In this document: positions 33,053-41,634 of the stretch, one piece after another | Layout: the number at the start of each line of letters is the position of its first letter | How positions within the stretch are numbered: the stretch's first letter is position 1 | Source of the DNA: DATGZX01 sp035296965 | Lineage (GTDB): Bacteria > Planctomycetota > Planctomycetia > Gemmatales > Gemmataceae | NCBI GenBank assembly: GCA_035296965.1 | Contig: DATGZX010000380.1 | Span: 132,288 to 196,287 of the forward strand | Length of the DNA: 64,000 bases | Direction: 5' to 3' | Notes under the pieces: generated by a model | What the model was told of the DNA's origin: nothing | Seen by the model: the letters and a program-made list of their open reading frames with translations, nothing else | Databases searched by the model: none | Made by a program: the position numbers and the translations under genes

Positions 33053-34339
33053 ATGCCGGCCAAGATCCATATCGAACGCATGATGTACCGGAACAGTATC
33101 GCCGTTCCGGGGGAGTCGGCGGCCAGCTATGCGCTTGTAAAGCTAATTCCCAGTGCCGACGCTCCCAGCAAACCGCTAGGACTTAACTTGGCCCTGGTGC
33201 TCGACGTCAGCGGCTCCATGTACGAGGAAGATGGGACAGGGAGCAGTCGTCTGAAGCGCGTCCAGCAAGCGGCCAGCGCTGCGATTGATAAGCTCAAGCC
33301 GGACGACACGATTGCCATTATCGCGTTTGGCCACAATGCTCAACTCGTCCTGCCCACGACGAGCGTCCAGGAGCGCAACAAAATCGACGAGGTCATCGAG
33401 CGCATCGACATGTTCGACGTAGATCCCGGCGGGACCTCCATGGATCAAGGAATCGAGCAAGGGCTTGCCGAAGTCGAGAAGAACGCGAGTCCCGGCCGGC
33501 TATCTCAGGTGCTGGTGCTCACCGATGGCGAGACTTCCGGCGAGCAACCTTGCCGCGAACTCGCCGCCAAGGCCGCGGAAAAGAAGATTCATTTCACGGT
33601 CATGGGGATCGGCACGGAATGGAACGCAAGTCTATTGAAGGACCTGGCTCGGCTAGCGGAAGGGAAGTGGTATTACATCGATGTCGATCAGGCCAAGGAA
33701 GCCGAGCGCATCTTCATGGAAGAATTCGGTCATTTGACCGCGGCAGGCTTCTCGAACGTTGAAATGCACCTGTGGCCCGTCAAGGATGTCCGGATCAAGC
33801 GCGTCCGCCAGGTCGTCCCGGAGATCAAGGAACTGCCGCTGGGCGAACCGGAAGATCGCCATCTAGTTGCCTCGCTGGGGACGCTGGAGAGAGACAAGGG
33901 GAGCCGCTATATCCTCGACCTGAGCCTGCCCAAAAGGCCGGACGGCAATTACGTGATCGTCCAGATGGAGATCAGCTACGATCTTGGCAACGGCAGGCGC
34001 GAAACCACCGGCAAAGTCCCCCTGCAGATTCAATACACGGAATCGGGGCAAGGCTATATCAACGCGGAAGTTGCGAAGCACATTGATGAGGTGCAGATTT
34101 ACGAGTTGAACAAGAACCTCCAGCAGGCCATTTCAGCAAATAATCAGGCCGAAGCTCAGCGCGTGGCGGAGACCATCTCGAAGAAGGGCGAGCTGATGGG
34201 ACCGCGCGCCGCCAAGAAAACGATGCTCGCGCGGCAAGTACTCCAGGAACTCAATGTGGGCGGCAGGGTCTCCAAGAAAACGCAGCTGGCCGTGGATGAC
34301 GCCGCCCGCCTGGCCGAAGAGATGCCATTGCCTACTTAA
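33053..34339 (+). CDS. VWA-domain protein of the phospho-signalling module
   Basis: A 428-residue protein without signal peptide or membrane segment. The VWA domain spans about residues 40-215 with a complete MIDAS: DVSGS (51-55), GGTSMD (125-130) and TDGE (157-160), so it can bind a divalent metal and an acidic partner. A beta-rich central region and a helical C-terminus (AEAQRVAETISKKGELMGPRAAKKTML) follow. The ATG has GAGG 9 bases upstream. The downstream genes code for FHA, kinase and PP2C proteins, the set-up of TerY-P-like triads in which the VWA protein assembles with the kinase and phosphatase. Confidence 0.88.
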   Translation: MPAKIHIERMMYRNSIAVPGESAASYALVKLIPSADAPSKPLGLNLALVLDVSGSMYEEDGTGSSRLKRVQQAASAAIDKLKPDDTIAIIAFGHNAQLVLPTTSVQERNKIDEVIERIDMFDVDPGGTSMDQGIEQGLAEVEKNASPGRLSQVLVLTDGETSGEQPCRELAAKAAEKKIHFTVMGIGTEWNASLLKDLARLAEGKWYYIDVDQAKEAERIFMEEFGHLTAAGFSNVEMHLWPVKDVRIKRVRQVVPEIKELPLGEPEDRHLVASLGTLERDKGSRYILDLSLPKRPDGNYVIVQMEISYDLGNGRRETTGKVPLQIQYTESGQGYINAEVAKHIDEVQIYELNKNLQQAISANNQAEAQRVAETISKKGELMGPRAAKKTMLARQVLQELNVGGRVSKKTQLAVDDAARLAEEMPLPT

Positions 34340-34396
34340 CTCGACCGTCATCCAGGAACTTGAGGGTGGACGGCCAACAACGGGGGTTTACGAGCC

Positions 34397-35185
34397 ATGA
34401 AGTGTCCATTTTGCCAGTTCAGCAACGAAGACGGTGCCCTGTTCTGCGAACAGTGCAAATCAGACCTTGGCGTGGCGGAGCCTGTAGCAGTGGGACAACC
34501 GGCTGCAGCTCAGCAAGCCGGCTCTTCGGAACTTTCTCCCGGCGGAGATGGTTCTGCAGAAACGATTCCCTTGGCGCCTCATTCCGAGACTGTATTTCCG
34601 CTCGCTGCGATCGCAATCGAAGAAGTGATCACCACGGAGTCGGTAGCAATTGCAGAAGTGTCCGGACTTAGTTTGGTAGAAAACGAAACTCTGGCAAATC
34701 ATATCGTGCCTATCGCCGAGGTCGCACCGCCTGCCACGCCCCAATTCGCGCCTTCGCAGGAAACCGCATCAGAACCAATCACAGCGTCAGCCATGGCAGA
34801 AGCGCCGGGGTCGGATGGCGTTCAGGCGGCCGCGCCTGCCGAGCAGGACAGACTTCCAGCTGACGCCAAACCGAAGCTGGTTGTCCTGCGCGGCCAACGT
34901 GTCAATGCGGAGTATCTCCTCTACGAAGGCGACAACTACATCGGCCGGTCTGACGACAAGGCTGTCGATGTCGATCTGGAAGACCAGGAGCCGCCGGACC
35001 GCATCTGGTCGTCTCGCCAGCACGCCCTGATCACGCTCGAGGATGGCAAGCTGGCGATCGAAGACCTGAACAGCACCAACGGCACCTTTGTAAATCGGTT
35101 GCGTCTCCATCCTGGCCAAAAACGCCCGCTGCTGCTGAATGACGTGATCCAGATCGGCACGGTCCAGATGAAAGTCAAGGTCTAA
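34397..35185 (+). CDS. Zinc-ribbon protein with C-terminal FHA domain
   Basis: A 262-residue cytoplasmic protein. It begins with a zinc ribbon of CPFCQFSNEDGALFCEQC (CxxC-x10-CxxC). A long Ala/Glu/Pro-rich linker (about 25-155) joins it to an FHA domain at 160-262 with the full phosphothreonine-binding set: YIGRSDDKAV, WSSRQHALI and DLNSTNGTFVNRLRL. It would read phosphorylation made by the next gene's kinase. The gene lies 57 bases after the VWA gene, with a strand-wise run into the kinase gene 98 bases later. Confidence 0.88.
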   Translation: MKCPFCQFSNEDGALFCEQCKSDLGVAEPVAVGQPAAAQQAGSSELSPGGDGSAETIPLAPHSETVFPLAAIAIEEVITTESVAIAEVSGLSLVENETLANHIVPIAEVAPPATPQFAPSQETASEPITASAMAEAPGSDGVQAAAPAEQDRLPADAKPKLVVLRGQRVNAEYLLYEGDNYIGRSDDKAVDVDLEDQEPPDRIWSSRQHALITLEDGKLAIEDLNSTNGTFVNRLRLHPGQKRPLLLNDVIQIGTVQMKVKV

Positions 35186-35283
35186 GCCTGGTTCGCAATG
35201 GAGGGCGAGAGGGGTCAGATTAGGTTCCCTTTCGCCTTTCCTTTTTTGCCGGCAGACACAATGAGTTCGGCAAGGATTGAGCC

Positions 35284-36744
35284 ATGCCTCAGGTAACCCG
35301 TTGTCCCCACTGCAGCAAGTCGCTCCAGGTGCCCGACAACGCTGCCGGCAAGCCAATCCGTTGCCCGCTTTGCAAGCAGCTCTTTGCCGTTCGCGCTGCT
35401 CCAGTCCGTGAACCCGTCGCGGCCGTGGCGTCCAGCCAGGCACCGCCGAAAGCTCCCAGCATTACTTCCGGCCATACGGGGGCAATCACTGCCCCGCGCG
35501 CGCCTGCCATTCGTCCCAGCCCGCCGCCGGTGGAGGTTACAACTCCGCCGCCGAGCGAATGCCCGGCATGCAAAGCCAGGTTCTTGCCAGGCGCGACAGC
35601 CTGTCTCGAGTGCGGCTACCTCGTGCAAGGAGACGGCGCTTCCATCGAGCCGGAAGCGGCCCCCAATCTCTGTCCCAATGCCGCCTGCGGCGTCGCCAAC
35701 CCGGCCAACGCCCGCGTCTGCCAGCGCTGTTCCTCGCCCTTGCCCATCCCGACGGGAACCGTGCTTCACAACCGATATCGCATTGAAGGATTGCTTGCTA
35801 TTGGCGGTTTCGCGGCTGTGTACCTGGCTACCGATACCCGCAACGGCAACCGCTCTGTCGCTGTGAAGGACATGATCGGCACGGAAGCACAGGAATTCCC
35901 CATCAGGCTCAGCTTCTTTCAGCGGGAGGCTGAGATCCTCCGCTCGCTGTCCAGCTTGCCGGTCGTCCCGCGGGTTTACGATTTCATTCACAAGGGACAA
36001 TCCGCCCAACTTGTGCTGGAGTACATCCCGGGGCAGGATCTTCTAAAGATCATGGAGTCCAGCGGAAACAAACCGTTCGACATTGAAAAAGTTATCGAAT
36101 GGGGCAAGAGCATCTGTGACGTGCTGACGCACATGCACTCCATGAGCCCACCAGTGGTCCACCGAGACGTGAAGCCCGATAACATCATGCTCGCCGGGGA
36201 CAAGGACTCGATCAAGCTGATCGACTTCGGGACCGCCCGCGACATGGGACGATCCTCGAAGACCCGGCTGGCGGCCAAGACGCGCGTCTACACGGAGGGC
36301 TATGCTCCTCCAGAGCAAATTATCGGCAAGCCGGAAGCGCGAAGTGATCTGTTCGCACTGGCCGGAACTCTGTACCATCTGGCGACCGGAAAAGCTCCGG
36401 AGGGTTTTTACACTGCCCGAGAGCTGGAAGCGCAGCTAGCCAACGCCAACGGCTCCATTCCGGCCGAGTATCGCTGGCTGTTCGAACTCATCAAGATCAA
36501 TCTCGCGGAAGACGTCAACGATCGCTACTTCACGTGCCGGGAGGTCAGGGCCGACCTTGAGCGACGCCGGGTAAGCAAAGAAGTCGCCTGCCCCAATTGC
36601 CAGGCGGTGAACCCCGTTCGGCAGCCCTATTGCTGCAAGTGCGCCGCACCGCTCACGGAGGCCATGCCCCCCTGCCATGACTGTGCCAAAGCGAACCGCA
36701 TGGGCAGCCGGTGGTGCATTCATTGCGGCCACCGTCTCAAGTGA
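35284..36744 (+). CDS. Soluble Ser/Thr protein kinase framed by zinc ribbons
   Basis: A 486-residue protein. The N-terminus has an MJ0042-like ribbon (CPHCSKSLQVPDNAAGKPIRC...C), then two more CxxC pairs (ECPACKARF...CLECG, LCPNAACG...CQRC) up to residue 155. The kinase domain follows: glycine loop LLAIGGFAAVY near 172, catalytic Lys SVAVKDM near 195, HRDVKPDN near 293, LIDFGTAR near 313 and APPEQ. All catalytic residues are present. The C-terminus has two more ribbons (CPNCQAVN...CCKC, CHDCAKAN...CIHCG). Most planctomycete kinases cross the membrane; this one does not. AAGGA precedes the ATG. Confidence 0.92.
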   Translation: MPQVTRCPHCSKSLQVPDNAAGKPIRCPLCKQLFAVRAAPVREPVAAVASSQAPPKAPSITSGHTGAITAPRAPAIRPSPPPVEVTTPPPSECPACKARFLPGATACLECGYLVQGDGASIEPEAAPNLCPNAACGVANPANARVCQRCSSPLPIPTGTVLHNRYRIEGLLAIGGFAAVYLATDTRNGNRSVAVKDMIGTEAQEFPIRLSFFQREAEILRSLSSLPVVPRVYDFIHKGQSAQLVLEYIPGQDLLKIMESSGNKPFDIEKVIEWGKSICDVLTHMHSMSPPVVHRDVKPDNIMLAGDKDSIKLIDFGTARDMGRSSKTRLAAKTRVYTEGYAPPEQIIGKPEARSDLFALAGTLYHLATGKAPEGFYTARELEAQLANANGSIPAEYRWLFELIKINLAEDVNDRYFTCREVRADLERRRVSKEVACPNCQAVNPVRQPYCCKCAAPLTEAMPPCHDCAKANRMGSRWCIHCGHRLK

Positions 36745-36819
36745 TTTCCCGGACCGGCTGGCGGCAAGTCTTCGATGCCGGCAGCTCCACCAAGGATGGG
36801 AATCGAAGGATTAAGGGCT

Positions 36820-39078
36820 ATGACATCAGACGCTTCTGACCCGAGGCCGCCCCTGCCGAGTGGCCTGCAATCGATGCTGGCTCGGTTGCGAGGCATGGTT
36901 CAGGCCCTCAAATCGCCCGAGCCAGGAGAGCAGCCAGTGGGGGAACTCCTTCCCACCTGGGATATTGCCCAGGCACCAACCACGTCCCCCGCTCTTCATA
37001 AGGCGGGGTATAGCGTGTCCACTAGCGAGGAGCAGGAACCACAAATTGCGTCGGGAGCTCAAGACGGTCAGCCGCGTTCGACGGACGAACCGGCTGCCAC
37101 GACGGAACTCCCTTCCATTCCTGAGCCTGGCCCGACAGCAAACGAACCCTCCGAGGCGGACGAGGCCACCCTGGGCCAGCCAGTTCCTCCTGCTGCCCAA
37201 CACTGTCCTTATTGCCAGGCCCCCCGCACGGGGACCGAAGTCTACTGTGCCGACTGCGGCTGGATCTTTCCGGCCGCCGAGCCGGGCGAAGCTGTCCCTG
37301 CCCAGTCAGCCGAAATTCGTGTCAAGAGTCGCTATCGGCTGGGTCAACGACTTGGAACCAGAGGAGAAGTGAGCCGTTATCGCGGAACGGACACGGGTCT
37401 AACGGGTACCGAGGCCGCACCGGTCGTAATTCTACAAGCCCCAGTGCCGGTTGGTGTAGATGCGGTTGCCGCCACGGATGTACCGGCGGAGGTTTCGACC
37501 GCGCCCCCTGAAGCGCGCGTTCCCCTATCCGAGGCCAACACCCTTCTGTTAATGAGCGAAGTAGTCGCAACAGGCTCTCCCTGGCCTGGCCTTGGCTGGG
37601 AGCTAGCGATCCTCGATCAATTGCATAGCCCAGCCTTACCGCAGCCGCTCGATCATTTCGTCGAAGACGGCTTCGAGTACCTCGTCGAAGAAGTGCCGAG
37701 CGGTCAGTTGCTCTGGGATGCCTGGGATGACCCGGAAACAACGGCGGAGCAGCGCTTCCGCTGGCTGGAACAGATCGCTCAGGCACTTCACCAATTACAC
37801 CAACACGGGGCGATTCTAGAAGGCTTCCGGCCCGAGATCGTGGCGATCTCAGCCGAGAGGCAGGCGAAGCTCACGGACTTGGCCGATCTGCTGCCGCTGC
37901 CTCTGCCACCGGATCCACCCATTCGGGCCAGCTACTACACCGCTCCCGAACTGGTGCTCGCCAGCAGCAGCGCAGATGCGCGCTCGGACCTTTATAGCTT
38001 CGGCGCGCTGCTCTACGCACTCCACGTGGGAAGGGAACTCACGGACCTCGATTTCGAGATGCAAGGCGTCCCCAAATCCTTCATACAACGATTTCCCGAT
38101 GCGCATCCGCTGTTCGCACGGCTGGTGAGCAAGACGTTCTGCCGCGACGTCAACGCACGGTTTCCCACGGAAGATGCAGCCAAGGAAGATCCGACCGGCT
38201 TTACAGAGTTGATTCGCACACTCGATATCTGCAGCCGGGCGCTTGATCATGTGCGCCTGGAGATCGCCGCCTGGACCACCACTGGAATGGTGCGTACCAG
38301 CAACGAGGATGCGTTTGCTCTATTGCATGCCGTGGAGGCCCGTGAAGACAGGATGAGCGACTCGGCTCTCCTGCTGCTCGCCGATGGCATGGGCGGTTAC
38401 GAAGCCGGGGAGGTGGCGGCCGATCTGGCAATCCGAACCATGCGGAAGTTTCTCTTGCAACAGCCAGCGTTTGCAAGCCTCGCAGGCGAATCGGGTCTCG
38501 ACGGCGATGATGCTGAGCAGCCCAGCGGGGCGCTCATCCAGTTCAGTGTGGAGATCTACGAACAATTGTTGGCGACAGCCCTACGCGAGGCAAACAAGGC
38601 CGTCTCCGACGCCTCGAAAAGCAATCCAGGACGCCGGGGCATGGGTTGCACCGCGGAGGCCGTGTATGTGGACGGCCGCCACGTCGTGGTCGGACACGTC
38701 GGCGATAGCCGCACGTACCACCTTCATCAGGGGCGAATCATCCAGTTGACGAGGGACCAGACCTGGGTCAACCGCATGGTCGAGCTCGGTCTGCTCAGTA
38801 CCGAGGAAGCCGAGGAGCATCCGCGGCGCTCGGAGTTGCATCAGGCGATCGGCGGCCACTCGGAGATCGAGCCGGCTCTCTATCACAGTCCGCTCAAACC
38901 CGGTGATTGGGTGGTGGTCTGCTCAGACGGTCTTTCGAATCACGTCTCTGCCGAGCTTCTCAAGGAAATCCTGCAGTCGTCCATGTCTGCGGAGTCCGCG
39001 GCCCGGCGACTCATCAACATGGTCAACTTCGCTGGAGCTACCGATAATGCGACGGCAGTGGTCGTGCGGGCGACCTAG
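36820..39078 (+). CDS. Zinc-ribbon / pseudokinase / PP2C phosphatase fusion
   Basis: A 752-residue protein. A Pro/Glu-rich N-terminus leads to a zinc ribbon CPYCQAPRTGTEVYCADC (about 127-145). Residues about 165-450 resemble a protein kinase (GQRLGTRGEVSRYRG, YYTAPELVLASSSADARSDLYSFGALLY) but lack the HRD, DFG and VAVK residues, so it is a pseudokinase. Residues 482-752 are a PP2C phosphatase with NEDAF, LADGMGG, VGHVGDSRTYHL, CSDGLSN and DNATAVVV, i.e. all metal ligands. The start at 36820 has AAGGA at 9 bases. It should reverse the phosphorylation made by the preceding kinase. Confidence 0.9.
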   Translation: MTSDASDPRPPLPSGLQSMLARLRGMVQALKSPEPGEQPVGELLPTWDIAQAPTTSPALHKAGYSVSTSEEQEPQIASGAQDGQPRSTDEPAATTELPSIPEPGPTANEPSEADEATLGQPVPPAAQHCPYCQAPRTGTEVYCADCGWIFPAAEPGEAVPAQSAEIRVKSRYRLGQRLGTRGEVSRYRGTDTGLTGTEAAPVVILQAPVPVGVDAVAATDVPAEVSTAPPEARVPLSEANTLLLMSEVVATGSPWPGLGWELAILDQLHSPALPQPLDHFVEDGFEYLVEEVPSGQLLWDAWDDPETTAEQRFRWLEQIAQALHQLHQHGAILEGFRPEIVAISAERQAKLTDLADLLPLPLPPDPPIRASYYTAPELVLASSSADARSDLYSFGALLYALHVGRELTDLDFEMQGVPKSFIQRFPDAHPLFARLVSKTFCRDVNARFPTEDAAKEDPTGFTELIRTLDICSRALDHVRLEIAAWTTTGMVRTSNEDAFALLHAVEAREDRMSDSALLLLADGMGGYEAGEVAADLAIRTMRKFLLQQPAFASLAGESGLDGDDAEQPSGALIQFSVEIYEQLLATALREANKAVSDASKSNPGRRGMGCTAEAVYVDGRHVVVGHVGDSRTYHLHQGRIIQLTRDQTWVNRMVELGLLSTEEAEEHPRRSELHQAIGGHSEIEPALYHSPLKPGDWVVVCSDGLSNHVSAELLKEILQSSMSAESAARRLINMVNFAGATDNATAVVVRAT

Positions 39079-39438
39079 TGCCTCTTGAAGACTAGCTTTT
39101 GGGGCCCGTGCACCAGGCCAGCGCGACACTCACAGAGAATTCCGGAAACGACAATGTCAGGTTATGTCATGTAAAAGGGGGGGTAGGCAGACAACTTGTC
39201 TGAATTTGAATGGAATCTTCAAGTAACTATCCTGAAACTACTTACGTCTCGACTTGGACCCTGGACGAATGTCAGCCCCACCTGTCATATGTCATGTGTA
39301 CAAATGTCCATATTTCCAAGAGTTCTGAACGAATGCCCGTGCCCCCAAATCAAGACTTGACCACGCACTAGACACGGCCGATGTGCTAAACGATATGCCG
39401 GTCGGTTAGCGCACGAGGACCGTTCCAAAGCGTCTCTC
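39079..39438. other. Intergenic region with a 15-bp palindrome
   Basis: About 360 bases between the end of the module and the convergent PfkB gene. CAGACAA-C-TTGTCTG (39188-39202) is a perfect palindrome. TATGTCATGT occurs twice, at 39163-39172 and 39288-39297. Near 39385-39420 lies an imperfect hairpin (GTGC-TAAAC with GTTAGC-GCAC) that may end the minus-strand transcript. No gene is seen. Confidence 0.4.
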
Positions 39439-40509
39439 CTAGCGGGGAGCATCAGTGCGAAGTACCTCGCTCCAGCGCTGGCGGACCTGTGTGGGAGAAG
39501 CAGTCCCCGTCGTCCCGATCTGTTGAACCGTAATCGAGGCTACCAGGTTGCCGAAGGCCGCCGCCTCGGCGAGACTTGCACCTGCTGCCACCGCACACGC
39601 GATGCCCGCACTCGTGCTGTCGCCGGCCCCAACAATATCTGTCGGTCCACTGACGGGATACGCCGGGATATTCACCGTGCCTTCACTACTCGAGGTCGGG
39701 TCCGCCAGGAGGATGCCTTCCGCACCGCAAGTGCAGAAGACCGGCCGGCCAGTCATTTGAGCCAGTTTCGCCACGCATTCGGCCGAAGCTCCCGACTGGT
39801 TAGACTTGCCAAGGACGGCACGCGCGCATTCTGCCTGATTGGGCTTTGCGGAAACGCCCCGGAATAGCCCGATCTGCTCCCGGCTGTCGGCGAGGATCAA
39901 TTTCTGAGGATGCGCTTGGCCCAATTGAGTGAGACCAGACCGCACGCGCTTATTGATCACTCCGCAATTGGGCTCACTCACCTGGTCGAGCGCAAGCAGA
40001 GCATCCACCTGGGGCCAAGCTTCAGCCAACGCCTCCAAAACGAACTCTTCCCCGACGGCGGGCGTGGGCGTGCGATTCTTGATATCGAGTCGATTCAGTT
40101 CGCGTGCCGGCTGGCCTGGTTGCTCCAGCATGGGCTTCGTGTACGTGGGTGTACGCCGGTCTTTCAGGCGCATGACCCAGCGTGCATCCACCACCTTGAG
40201 GGCTCTCAACGCTTGGCCGAGTTCGTAGCCTTCGCCGTCATCGCCCACGACGGAGATTACGCAGACGCGGCCGACACCGAGCGCGACCAAGTTATTGATG
40301 ATAGTCCCCGCCGCACCCGGCAGCGAACGGACTCTGACCACCTGAAACGCATCTAGACCTGTTTCGATCGAGGGTTCAGTCAGGCGGGCATCGAGGTCCA
40401 GGTAGCGGTCCAGGAAGAGATCGCCCACAACGCCCAGCGTAAGGCTTGGCAGCCGTTCGAGGATCTTGTCGACGACCTTGGTGCTGAGGATGTTAGGAAC
40501 CTGGCTCAT
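39439..40509 (-). CDS. PfkB-family sugar kinase, RfaE/HldE domain I-like
   Basis: A 356-residue protein. The start (LGVVGDLFLDRYLDLD) and the end signature GPTDIVGAGDSTSAGIACA are typical of PfkB kinases, with GAGD as the anion hole and catalytic Asp. It resembles the kinase domain of heptose-phosphate kinase (RfaE1/HldE) with LPGAAGTIINNLVALG, but lacks the cytidylyltransferase half. ATGA overlaps the stop of the upstream gene (40506-40509), so the two are translationally coupled. Substrate unknown; probably a sugar phosphate. Confidence 0.82.
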   Translation of the reverse strand: MSQVPNILSTKVVDKILERLPSLTLGVVGDLFLDRYLDLDARLTEPSIETGLDAFQVVRVRSLPGAAGTIINNLVALGVGRVCVISVVGDDGEGYELGQALRALKVVDARWVMRLKDRRTPTYTKPMLEQPGQPARELNRLDIKNRTPTPAVGEEFVLEALAEAWPQVDALLALDQVSEPNCGVINKRVRSGLTQLGQAHPQKLILADSREQIGLFRGVSAKPNQAECARAVLGKSNQSGASAECVAKLAQMTGRPVFCTCGAEGILLADPTSSSEGTVNIPAYPVSGPTDIVGAGDSTSAGIACAVAAGASLAEAAAFGNLVASITVQQIGTTGTASPTQVRQRWSEVLRTDAPR

Positions 40510-41480
40510 AGACCTTGGTGCTCGGCACGTAAAACGGCGTGATAAAGGCTCGCCACCGTCAGGCGGTGGTCGCCTTGCACATAAAAGCTTTCGCCGCCGT
40601 CAGCCACGGTGCGCACGAGGATCGTTTTCCAGGGGCGATAGTAATAGCGAGCGTCGGTTTTGGGAGCCTCTTTGTGCATGTCGCCTTCAAGCGGAACCAG
40701 GTCGAACACGCCGGTCGAGAAATGGCGAATCTCTTTGCCTTCCTGGCGGGCAACGTTTCGCGCCATCGACAATGCCTTCAGATAGATTTCCGGCCCCATG
40801 ACGGCGGAGCCGAAATTGAGCAACACGCCGCCTTCCAACCCAGTGACGGCCTGCGTGAAAACGAGAAAATCTCGATAACTTGTCTGGCCGAGGGCCGCGC
40901 CGTCGCAGTTGGGGTGTTCGTGGATGATGTCGTAGCCAACGCCGACATGCACCGTAATGGGGACGCCTAGACGGACCCCCGCTGCCAGGACGCTGGTTTC
41001 TTTGTGCGGGAACGGGCCCTCAAGAATTGTTCTTCCCAGGGACTCGCCGAGCCCGAGGCCGGCTGCGGCGCCAGAGCGGATGGCGTCGTTCATTTTGCCG
41101 GTCTCTTCCCAGAGTCCGAACTCCCCCGTCTGGATATAGCGGGCAACACTTTCCGTCGTCGCTCCAATGAGCGCGAACTCCCAGTCGTGTATAGGCCCGG
41201 CACCGTTCATGGCAAGATGCGTGAGGATGCCGCGCTCCATCAGATCGATGAGATAACGCGAGACGCCGGCGCGCAGCACGTGGGCGCCCATCATCAGGAT
41301 GCGGGCCGAGCCGGAACGTCGGGAATCCACCAGCCGCTGCGCGAGCACCGCGATGGCTGGATTGCTGAAGCTCGGCGGGGGCGCGCTCAAGGGCAGGATG
41401 TCCGCCAGATTCAGATCGTGTCGCCGCGCAGCCAAAGGTTGAATTCGTAGCCGGGAACGATCGAACTGAGGGTATGGCAT
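40506..41480 (-). CDS. Deoxyhypusine-synthase-like protein, function unknown
   Basis: A 324-residue protein with no signal peptide. ILMMGAHVLRAGVSRYLIDLMERG, LTHLAMNGAGPIHDWE, VPITVHVGVGYDIIHEHP and GGVLLNFGSAVMGPEIYLKAL look like a Rossmann-type nucleotide-binding fold, with resemblance to deoxyhypusine synthase-like NAD-binding proteins. It is not a true deoxyhypusine synthase by context: no eIF5A gene is here, and the neighbours are a PfkB kinase and a HAD phosphatase. It may act on a sugar or nucleotide intermediate. Assignment is by eye and is tentative. Confidence 0.55.
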   Translation of the reverse strand: MPYPQFDRSRLRIQPLAARRHDLNLADILPLSAPPPSFSNPAIAVLAQRLVDSRRSGSARILMMGAHVLRAGVSRYLIDLMERGILTHLAMNGAGPIHDWEFALIGATTESVARYIQTGEFGLWEETGKMNDAIRSGAAAGLGLGESLGRTILEGPFPHKETSVLAAGVRLGVPITVHVGVGYDIIHEHPNCDGAALGQTSYRDFLVFTQAVTGLEGGVLLNFGSAVMGPEIYLKALSMARNVARQEGKEIRHFSTGVFDLVPLEGDMHKEAPKTDARYYYRPWKTILVRTVADGGESFYVQGDHRLTVASLYHAVLRAEHQGL

Positions 41481-41551
41481 CGCAGGTTCTCTCTCGAAGG
41501 CCTTCGGGTTAGCCTTGCAATCTATATCGCCGAGCTTGATTCGGCAGCGGC

Positions 41552-41600
41552 GTAGGACAGATTTCCCAATCTGTCCGGTCAGGTTGGAAACCTGACCTAC
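41552..41600. repeat. Double-hairpin palindromic element
   Basis: GGACAGATT/AATCTGTCC (41555-41576) and GGTCAGGTT/AACCTGACC (41577-41597) are two back-to-back hairpins framed by GTAGG and CCTAC. It lies between the two minus-strand genes and looks like a dispersed element. Confidence 0.65.
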
Positions 41601-41634
41601 TGCGACGGGCTGCTGCCTCCTTCTACGGGCGGCC

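Noticed and set aside
33053..39078. A tellurite-resistance (ter) operon
   Set aside because: The VWA-kinase-PP2C set recalls TerY-P, but no TerD, TerC or TerB gene is nearby.
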